A DNA stretch of 44,127 nt from positions 1 to 44,127 of the forward strand of contig CAJQHM010000021.1 of the NCBI GenBank assembly GCA_905478195.1, read 5' to 3'. The notes beneath the pieces are model-generated. The model saw only the letters and a list, made by a program, of their open reading frames with translations. It was not told the origin of the DNA and did no database searches. Each line of letters opens with the position of its first letter. Position 1 is the stretch's first letter. The position numbers and the translations under genes are program-made. Of this stretch, positions 38,280-44,127 are shown one piece after another. The stretch is from an uncultured Pseudomonadales bacterium. Lineage in GTDB: Bacteria; Pseudomonadota; Gammaproteobacteria; Pseudomonadales; Pseudohongiellaceae.

Positions 38280-40214
38280 ATGGCTACAAAAACCGCAGAA
38301 ACCAGAGGATTTGAGACAGAAGCTAAACAGCTTCTTCACTTAATGATTCACTCTCTTTATAGCAACAAGGAAATTTTCCTAAGAGAGCTTATATCTAACG
38401 CCTCCGATGCGGCTGATAAGCTCAGATTCGCAGCATTGTCACAGCCGGACTTACTTACTAGTGGCGGGGAGCCTGAGGTTCAAATAGATTTTGATGCTGA
38501 AAAGAACACCCTAACGATCAGCGATAGCGGCATCGGCATGACACGGGATGAAGTGATCAGCAATTTGGGTACTATTGCGAAATCGGGCACAGCTCAATTC
38601 CTGGAGTCGCTCACTGGCGACCAGAAGAAAGATTCGCAACTGATAGGACAGTTTGGTGTTGGCTTTTACTCGGCCTTCATAGTTGCAGATGAAGTCGAAG
38701 TATTGACTCGCAAGGCGGGAACACCCGAAGACGAAGCGACTCTATGGGTCTCCAAGGGCGAGGCAGATTACTCTATTGATGAGGCAAACAAAGCCACGGC
38801 CGGAACGCAGATCACGCTACATCTTAAGGATGAAGAGAAGGAATACGCGGAGGGCTTTCGTCTCCGTAGCATAGTGAAAAAATATGCTGACCACATCTCC
38901 ATCCCCGTTCTGATGGAGAAAGAGAGCTTCGGCGCTGAAGAGCCTGATGATGCTGAAGACGCTGAGAAAGTGGTGGAGAAACCCACCGAGAAAGAATACG
39001 AAGCTGTAAACCAGGCGAAGGCCCTATGGACACGCTCGCGAAAAGATGTAAAAAAAGAAGAATATAAGGAATTCTACAAGTCGGTCAGTCATGACTTCGA
39101 AGACCCTTTGGATTGGAGTCATAACAAAGTCGAGGGGAAGCTTGAATATACCAGTCTTCTCTATGTGCCTGCTCGCGCGCCCTATGATCTGTGGAACAGA
39201 GATTCTGCAAGCGGCCTAAAGCTTTATGTTCAGCGCGTCTTCATTATGGACGACGCCGAACAATTTCTGCCGCTGTACCTGCGCTTCATGAAAGGCGTCG
39301 TCGATTCCAATGATATTTCCTTGAATGTTTCGCGTGAAATATTGCAGAAAGACCCGGTTGTCGATTCCATGCGCAGCGCACTGACCAAGCGTGCCCTGGA
39401 CATGCTAGAAAAGATGCACAAGAAGGACAAGGATAAATACAATAAGTTCTGGAGCGAATTTGGTCAGGCCTTGAAAGAAGGCCCTGCGGAAGATGCTGGC
39501 AACAAGGAAAAAATTGCGAAGTTACTGCAGTTCACCACAACTCATTCCGACGCCGATGCTCAAGACCAGAGTTTAGAAGACTATGTATCACGTATGAAAG
39601 AGGGTCAAGAAAAGATCTACTTTCTCGTTGCTGAGTCTGCAAAAGCAGGCAGAAACAGTCCTCATCTCGAAATTTTCCGCAAGAAGGGTATCGAAGTGAT
39701 ACTAATGCATGATCGCATCGATGAATGGCTGATGAGTCACCTGCAAGAGTTTGATGGACGTCAGTTCCAGGATATTACCCGTGGTGAATTAGACCTTGGT
39801 AAGCTAGAAGATGATGAGGACAAAGAAGTACAAGAGAAGACCGAGAAAGAATTCGGAAAACTGGTAGAGCGCATTAAGGAAGATCTAGGCGACAAAGTGA
39901 AAGAAGTGCGCCTGACTCATCGATTAACAGATTCGCCGGCATGCTTGGCAGTAGATGATTTTGATATGGGTATGCAGATGCGCAAGATAATGGAGGCATC
40001 GGGACAGGCGGTACCTGAGACCAAGCCCATCTTCGAGGTCAACCCAGCTCACCCTCTGGTAGTCAAGTTGGACCAGGAAAAAGATGAGGATCGTTTTAGC
40101 GACATCGTATCAATATTGTTCGGCCAAGCCGGGCTAGCGGATGGTGTACAGCTGGAGGATCCAGCGGATTTTTCCACGCGACTCAATAAGCTATTGTTAG
40201 AGCTGGTGGACTAG
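38280..40214 (+). CDS. htpG: Molecular chaperone HtpG (Hsp90)
   Basis: HtpG is the bacterial Hsp90, an ATP-dependent chaperone acting late in protein folding. The 644-residue protein has the GHKL ATPase blocks [30 protein letters not shown] and [21 protein letters not shown] middle domain ([36 protein letters not shown], with the catalytic Arg in this region) and the C-terminal dimerisation domain follow. It ends ELVD and lacks the eukaryotic MEEVD tail. ATG 38280 has GAGGAAAG upstream. Its transcript appears to start at a heat-shock promoter. Confidence 0.98.
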   Translation: MATKTAETRGFETEAKQLLHLMIHSLYSNKEIFLRELISNASDAADKLRFAALSQPDLLTSGGEPEVQIDFDAEKNTLTISDSGIGMTRDEVISNLGTIAKSGTAQFLESLTGDQKKDSQLIGQFGVGFYSAFIVADEVEVLTRKAGTPEDEATLWVSKGEADYSIDEANKATAGTQITLHLKDEEKEYAEGFRLRSIVKKYADHISIPVLMEKESFGAEEPDDAEDAEKVVEKPTEKEYEAVNQAKALWTRSRKDVKKEEYKEFYKSVSHDFEDPLDWSHNKVEGKLEYTSLLYVPARAPYDLWNRDSASGLKLYVQRVFIMDDAEQFLPLYLRFMKGVVDSNDISLNVSREILQKDPVVDSMRSALTKRALDMLEKMHKKDKDKYNKFWSEFGQALKEGPAEDAGNKEKIAKLLQFTTTHSDADAQDQSLEDYVSRMKEGQEKIYFLVAESAKAGRNSPHLEIFRKKGIEVILMHDRIDEWLMSHLQEFDGRQFQDITRGELDLGKLEDDEDKEVQEKTEKEFGKLVERIKEDLGDKVKEVRLTHRLTDSPACLAVDDFDMGMQMRKIMEASGQAVPETKPIFEVNPAHPLVVKLDQEKDEDRFSDIVSILFGQAGLADGVQLEDPADFSTRLNKLLLELVD

Positions 40215-40232
40215 GCCTGGGCTTAGCTCTGA

Positions 40233-40271
40233 AAGAGCGTCGCAGAAGCTGTTGCTCACTGTGACGCTCTT
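40233..40271. terminator. Inverted repeat between convergent htpG and argS
   Basis: AAGAGCGTC (40233-40241) and GACGCTCTT (40263-40271) are perfect reverse complements with a 21-base loop, between the two convergent stop codons. Neither side has a good T run, so it may act as a weak bidirectional terminator. Confidence 0.5.
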
Positions 40272-40283
40272 ATCTATCTCGGC

Positions 40284-42035
40284 TTACATCTGTTCCAGAG
40301 TTTCTATTCCAAGAAGACCGAGGCCCTGTTGCAGCGTTGCAGCTGCGAGAGCGCTTAGCGCCAGTCGCGAATCTCGCAGTTCGGGCTCGGCTTTCAATAT
40401 CGGGCATGACTCATAGAAGCGCATGAATAAGCCCGCGAGTTCATAGAGGTAATTACAGAGAAAATTCGGGTAGCAATCCCTTGCAACCATGTCGACAATT
40501 TCAGGCAGCTGCAATATTTTCAATAGTAGATTTCTCTCAGCCGCTTCTGTAGCAGTTGTGATCTGTATGTTTTCCAGCCCCGATTCCTGCTTTCTCAGTA
40601 TGCTACGAATTCTTGCGTAGGCATACATCAGGTAGGGAGCAGTATTGCCTTCGAAGGACAGCATGCTAGACCAATCGAAGACATAGTCACTGGTTCTGTT
40701 CTTTGACAGATCTGCGTATTTAACTGCGGCAATGCCGACCTTTTCCGCTATTTCTGAATAGGCTGCGTCCTCTAACCCAGGATTTTTTTCGGCTACTAAT
40801 TCATGCGCGCGCCGAATGGCTTCGTCTAAGAGGTCTACGAGTTTTATGGTATCTCCCGAGCGCGTCTTGAACGGGCGTCCATCTTTTCCCATCATTGTGC
40901 CGTAGGCGATATGTTCTAGCGAAATATTCTCGGAGGCAAATCCTGCTGCGCGCGCAACGGCAAATACTTGTTGAAAGTGAAGTGACTGTCTTGCGTCTAC
41001 GACATACAAGGAGCGGTCGGCTTGTAAAGTAAATGATCGGTAGGCAACAGCGGCGAGATCAGTAGTCGCGTAAAGATAGCCCCCGTCCGTCTTTTGGATG
41101 ATAACTGGTAGTGGCTCACCATCTTTGCCAGTAAACTCGGGTAAGAACACGCAGCGTGCGCCATCGGAAACAGAGAGCAGGGCGGCGTCTTCTAATTTTT
41201 TAACCACTCCCTCGAGTTCTTTATTGTAGAAACTCTCGGCCTTTAGATCTTTACGGCTCAGGGTAACGTTAAGCTTGTCGTAGACTGCCTGGCAGTGCTT
41301 CAGTGATTCATCGATGAATAGTTGCCAGGCGGTTAGATGTTCCTCGTCACCACCCTGCAGCTTAACCACACTAGAGCGCGCGATATTCGCAAATTCCGGA
41401 TCTTCATCGAAGCGCTGCTTCGCCGCTCTATAGAAGGATTCAAGATCCGCGAGCTGTGTCGGTAAATCTCCCTGTGCTTCGCCTATCTCTCGCATATAGG
41501 AAATCAACATGCCGAACTGAGTACCCCAGTCGCCCACGTGGTTCTGTCTAATTATTTCGTGGCCCTGTCTTTCCAGCACGCGAGCTAGACAGTCTCCGAT
41601 TATCGTTCCGCGCAAATGTCCCACATGCATTTCTTTAGCTAAATTCGGGGAAGAGTAGTCGACAACAATTTTCTTTGGCGCATCGGCTTGCGGGATCAGT
41701 TTCCCCAGGTCGCCCTCGATCTCATTGGCACGTTGAATCAATGCGGCATCGGACAGATGAATGTTGATAAAGCCTGGGCCTGCAACCTCGAGCCTCTCGA
41801 TGAGGGGGTTAGATTGGGCTGCGATCGCCTCGACTACTAGATTGGCTAGCTCTCTGGGTTTGCTGCCAATCTTCTTGGCGACCGACATGACGCCATTGCT
41901 CTGGTAGTCGCCGAACTCCGGTTTAGAAGCGGTGATGACATTGGGGTCGCAATTTTCGAGGCCAGAGGCTTCGCTTAGTGCGTCGCCGGCGATCTGACTC
42001 AGTGTTAGTTTCAGGGTATTCATGGATTTAGACAT
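40284..42035 (-). CDS. argS: Arginyl-tRNA synthetase
   Basis: ArgS charges tRNA-Arg and needs the tRNA for amino-acid activation. The class I protein has the N-terminal Add1 domain, then SSPNLAKEMHVGHLRGTIIGD with the HVGH motif near residue 130. A degenerate KMSKS region (GTMMGKDGRPFKTRSGDTIKL) and the C-terminal anticodon-binding domain ending LLGIETLEQM follow. The start is uncertain. TTG 42041 is the longest frame, ATG 42035 gives 583 residues, and ATG 42023 gives MNTLKLTLSQIAGDAL. None has a strong ribosome-binding site. It is divergent from rluC, with about 96 bases between. Confidence 0.96.
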   Translation of the reverse strand: MSKSMNTLKLTLSQIAGDALSEASGLENCDPNVITASKPEFGDYQSNGVMSVAKKIGSKPRELANLVVEAIAAQSNPLIERLEVAGPGFINIHLSDAALIQRANEIEGDLGKLIPQADAPKKIVVDYSSPNLAKEMHVGHLRGTIIGDCLARVLERQGHEIIRQNHVGDWGTQFGMLISYMREIGEAQGDLPTQLADLESFYRAAKQRFDEDPEFANIARSSVVKLQGGDEEHLTAWQLFIDESLKHCQAVYDKLNVTLSRKDLKAESFYNKELEGVVKKLEDAALLSVSDGARCVFLPEFTGKDGEPLPVIIQKTDGGYLYATTDLAAVAYRSFTLQADRSLYVVDARQSLHFQQVFAVARAAGFASENISLEHIAYGTMMGKDGRPFKTRSGDTIKLVDLLDEAIRRAHELVAEKNPGLEDAAYSEIAEKVGIAAVKYADLSKNRTSDYVFDWSSMLSFEGNTAPYLMYAYARIRSILRKQESGLENIQITTATEAAERNLLLKILQLPEIVDMVARDCYPNFLCNYLYELAGLFMRFYESCPILKAEPELRDSRLALSALAAATLQQGLGLLGIETLEQM

Positions 42036-42131
42036 GTGCAAAAAGGAGAGAATTGTACACCATTATTCGAGGCGCAGATTGGTGTAAGATACCGAAACTC
42101 CGAATTTTCTCACCCTAGCCAGAGGAAGGCC

Positions 42132-43085
42132 GTGAATAGCGAAAGTAATGCCAGCGATGGTGTGCAGTTGGTAAGAGTTGAAAAGGCCTATATTGGCCAG
42201 CGCCTCGATAACTTCCTGATTAGACAGCTTAAGGGCGTGCCCAGAACACGCATATACCGAATAATTCGTCGGGGCGAAGTTAGGGTCAACAATAAGCGCT
42301 GTAAGCCAGAGCACAAGCTGGAGATGGGTGATAAGGTGCGTATTCCGCCGTATACGTCCAAGTACAGCCCGCAGGTCGGAAAACCAAGCCCAGCGCTGCA
42401 GGAGTTCCTCTTAGGCAGCATCCTCTTTGAAAATGAGCAGTTATTGGTGATAAATAAACCTGCGGGTATGGCGGTTCATGGGGGCACCAGTGTGGCTATG
42501 GGATTGATCGAAGCACTGCGTCAGTGCAAGCCCGAATGGGCTGAGCTCGAGCTTGCTCACAGGATCGACAGGGCCACTACTGGATGTCTTGTCGTAACTA
42601 AAAACTCCATTATTTTAAGGCATATACAGCGAGAACTTAAAGCTAAAAATGTCAAAAAGCATTATCTAGCCTTGGTTCATGGAACCTGGCCAGATTCCTT
42701 AGAGGTGGTCGCTGCACCACTACAAAAAGATCCCCTTGGCGATAGTGGGCGCATTGTTCGGGTGCGCGATAGTGGCAAGCCGTCGCTGACCCGCTTCGCT
42801 GTGAAGCAGCGGTTCGAGGGGGCTACCTTGCTTGAGGCTATGCCTGAAACTGGCCGGACGCATCAGATTCGCGTGCATTGCCAGCACTCTGGAAACGGCA
42901 TAGTGGGGGATGACAAATACACGGCGAAGACGAAAAATGCCGCCCTGGAGAAGGTCAAAAACCTCTGTCTGCATGCGTGGAAAATCGAATTTGAAATGCC
43001 GAATGGCGCCGCAGCGGTAAGTGTGCAGGCGCCAATACCAAATCAACTAGATGCTTTGCTTCGAAAATTGGATAAAAGTGATTAA
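42132..43085 (+). CDS. rluC: 23S rRNA pseudouridine synthase RluC
   Basis: RluC makes pseudouridines at 955, 2504 and 2580 (E. coli numbers) in 23S rRNA. I chose GTG 42132, which has AGAGGAAG directly upstream and gives 317 residues, close to the 319 of E. coli RluC. The open frame back to 42036 is an unsupported extension. An S4 RNA-binding domain (GQRLDNFLIRQLKGVPRTRIYRIIRRGEVRVNN) is followed by the catalytic domain. The catalytic Asp is Asp146 in HRIDRATTGCLV, and GRTHQIRVHCQHSG lies near the end. In enterobacteria rluC faces rne, but here it faces argS. Confidence 0.95.
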   Translation: MNSESNASDGVQLVRVEKAYIGQRLDNFLIRQLKGVPRTRIYRIIRRGEVRVNNKRCKPEHKLEMGDKVRIPPYTSKYSPQVGKPSPALQEFLLGSILFENEQLLVINKPAGMAVHGGTSVAMGLIEALRQCKPEWAELELAHRIDRATTGCLVVTKNSIILRHIQRELKAKNVKKHYLALVHGTWPDSLEVVAAPLQKDPLGDSGRIVRVRDSGKPSLTRFAVKQRFEGATLLEAMPETGRTHQIRVHCQHSGNGIVGDDKYTAKTKNAALEKVKNLCLHAWKIEFEMPNGAAAVSVQAPIPNQLDALLRKLDKSD

Positions 43086-43104
43086 ATACAGGTAGTTGAA
43101 TCAG

Positions 43105-43113
43105 TTATCCACA
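43105..43113 (+). promoter_or_regulatory. Consensus DnaA box upstream of yceD
   Basis: TTATCCACA is an exact match to the strong DnaA-box consensus and lies 22 bases upstream of the yceD -35 hexamer. A single perfect 9-mer is expected about once per 130 kb of DNA (both strands counted), so chance cannot be excluded. Confidence 0.4.
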
Positions 43114-43135
43114 GTGCCGACCTTTACATAAATCT

Positions 43136-43164
43136 TTGACAGATGGCGGCCATACGCCTATTAT
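43136..43164 (+). promoter_or_regulatory. Near-consensus sigma-70 promoter of yceD-rpmF-plsX
   Basis: TTGACA (43136-43141) and TATTAT (43159-43164) are spaced by 17 bases, followed by GCGCGCC. The expected start site (43171-43174) coincides with the yceD ATG at 43174. Confidence 0.85.
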
Positions 43165-43173
43165 GCGCGCCTG

Positions 43174-43716
43174 ATGTCAGATAGCTCTATTCCAGCCTAC
43201 GCGGACACCCGTAAGATCTTCCTCCAAGAGGGGAATATCAGTGGAACTTTGAGTTTAGACAGACTGCCTCGATTCTGTAAAAGTTTAGCGGATAAGAACG
43301 GTTCTGTGTCGATTGAGCTGAAATTTTCGCTCAATAACGCGAAAGAGCGGCTAATCTCGGGGAGTCTGCGGGCCGAGGTAAATGTTTTCTGTCAGCGCTG
43401 TCTAAAACCTCTAGCTATAGCGCTTGCGGACGACATAAATCTGGCACTGGTGAGAGATGAAGAGGCGGCTAAGCAATTGGACGCTGAATATGATCCCTGG
43501 ATTTGCGAGGATCATAAGCTGGACTTGGCCGAAATGGTCGAAGAGCAGTTGATACTTTGTATGCCCCTGGTGAGTTACCACGATAGTGGTGACTGCTTGA
43601 GTTTAAAGAATTATGTGTCAGGCGCGCACATTGAGGAGGACGCAGCTAGCTCCGCCTCTAAAGAAAGCCCGTTTGCAGTGCTTAGATCGCTTAAAGATAA
43701 TGACTCAAGCACTTGA
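43174..43716 (+). CDS. yceD: YceD family protein (DUF177)
   Basis: YceD/DUF177 is conserved next to rpmF across bacteria and is linked to 23S rRNA or 50S accumulation. The 180-residue protein has the typical layout: an N-terminal beta-rich part (GTLSLDRLPRFCKSLADKNGSVSIELKFS), the cysteine pair CQRCLKPL, DLAEMVEEQLILCMPLVSYHDSGDC, and a C-terminal PFAVLRSL. The start at ATG 43174 is supported by alignment of its N-terminus with E. coli YceD from memory. There is no ribosome-binding site, and the promoter suggests a leaderless mRNA. rpmF follows after 35 bases. Confidence 0.94.
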   Translation: MSDSSIPAYADTRKIFLQEGNISGTLSLDRLPRFCKSLADKNGSVSIELKFSLNNAKERLISGSLRAEVNVFCQRCLKPLAIALADDINLALVRDEEAAKQLDAEYDPWICEDHKLDLAEMVEEQLILCMPLVSYHDSGDCLSLKNYVSGAHIEEDAASSASKESPFAVLRSLKDNDSST

Positions 43717-43751
43717 AATGTTTAACAAAGAATTTGTATTAGGAGACTGAA

Positions 43752-43931
43752 ATGGCAGTTCAAAAAAGCAAGGTCACCCGTTCACGGCGTGGCAAGCGAC
43801 GAACTCACGATTCCCTCACAGGACCGACCTTATCTACGGATCAAACCACCGGTGAAATTCACCGTCGTCACCATGTAACGGCTGACGGATTCTACAAAGG
43901 CAAGAAAGTACTGGATCTGGGCGAAGACTAG
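43752..43931 (+). CDS. rpmF: 50S ribosomal protein L32
   Basis: This 59-residue basic ribosomal protein begins [20 protein letters not shown], the L32 signature. It continues through [22 protein letters not shown] and has no zinc-binding cysteines, as in E. coli. AGGAG at 43741-43745 lies 6 bases before the ATG. It lies between yceD and plsX, the conserved order. Confidence 0.97.
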   Translation: MAVQKSKVTRSRRGKRRTHDSLTGPTLSTDQTTGEIHRRHHVTADGFYKGKKVLDLGED

Positions 43932-43942
43932 AGCTCTGAGCC

Positions 43943-44127
43943 TTGAGTTTGTCTAAGCGCATAGCCATCGATGCTATGGGCGGAGAAGGGGGGGTTAAGG
44001 TTACCCTTCCTGCCGCTTTGCATGCCCTCGAATTAAATTCCGATCTCTCTATCTGTCTGGTTGGCGATAAAAGCCAGATACAACCCTATCTTAAGTCTAC
44101 TTCGTCCGCTCTTCTTGACCGAATCCA
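43943..44127 (+). CDS. plsX: Phosphate acyltransferase PlsX, 3' end outside window
   Basis: PlsX makes acyl-phosphate from acyl-ACP for phospholipid synthesis. Only the first 61 codons are in the window. They read SKRIAIDAMGGEGGVKVTLPAALHALEL and then ICLVGDKSQIQPYL, the diagnostic PlsX N-terminus with its AIDAMGG motif. An in-frame TGA at 43937 limits the start to TTG 43943 or TTG 43949. It lies 11 bases after rpmF. Confidence 0.95.
   Translation, partial: MSLSKRIAIDAMGGEGGVKVTLPAALHALELNSDLSICLVGDKSQIQPYLKSTSSALLDRI

Noticed and set aside
42036..42131. N-terminal extension of RluC
   Set aside because: The extra residues do not resemble RluC, and GTG 42132 has a good ribosome-binding site and gives the usual length.
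43105..43113. DnaA box as part of a replication origin
   Set aside because: Only one perfect box was noticed, with no AT-rich unwinding region, dnaA, dnaN or parAB nearby, so it does not indicate oriC.

Overview
The window looks like a chromosomal segment of a free-living, aerobic, probably marine gammaproteobacterium. The evidence is gene order and family rather than any database search. The order ffs-dnaX-ybaB-recR, the divergent pair gltA / sdhCDAB-sucAB-lpd-sucCD, the block yceD-rpmF-plsX and a six-gene TonB2-type energising operon (DUF3450, TtpC, ExbB, ExbD, TonB, TPR) are all gammaproteobacterial arrangements. No phage, integrase, IS transposase or CRISPR array was seen. Most genes are on the + strand. 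I could not place the organism at family level.

Layout. 1-1880: the 3' part of a periplasmic PQQ-dependent dehydrogenase. 1986-6953: the SRP 4.5S RNA gene, then dnaX (with a strong programmed frameshift signal), ybaB, recR, rnd, a ycgN-like gene and a small membrane protein gene. 6954-7645: about 690 bp with no intact gene, which appears to hold the remains of a decayed gene. 7646-11338: a MoxR-type AAA+ ATPase, a CoxE-like VWA protein and a FadD-type acyl-CoA ligase packed head to tail. 11362-16072: hrpA and mlaA. 16086-17610 (minus): a TerB-like gene and dusA. 17807-19453: gltX and tRNA-Ala(GGC), the latter with a near-consensus promoter. 19609-32525: gltA (minus), then the complete sdhCDAB-sucAB-lpdA-sucCD run, encoding citrate synthase, succinate dehydrogenase, 2-oxoglutarate dehydrogenase and succinyl-CoA synthetase. 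32526-32986: a hairpin-rich intergenic region. 32987-38139: the TtpC/TonB2 operon. 38160-40214: htpG behind a sigma-32 promoter. 40284-42035 (minus): argS. 42132-44127: rluC, yceD, rpmF and the start of plsX, which runs off the window.

How the genes work together. The central block gives one chromosomal unit for the oxidative half of the TCA cycle, with the membrane quinone-reducing complex II in the middle. The TonB2-type operon supplies energy from the proton gradient to outer-membrane receptors that are not encoded here. The dnaX-recR block handles replication-clamp loading and recombination repair.

No wholly new system was found. The most interesting signals are regulatory. An A10 slippery run in dnaX is followed at once by a -1-frame stop and a hairpin, as in the E. 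coli tau/gamma arrangement. The sigma-32 promoter of htpG lies just upstream of a strong intrinsic terminator, so the heat-shock transcript should begin inside or next to that terminator. A near-consensus promoter for yceD places its start site at the start codon, which suggests a leaderless mRNA. The leader region of the TonB2-type operon carries four separate inverted repeats. The MoxR-VWA-FadD trio is the least understood gene set.
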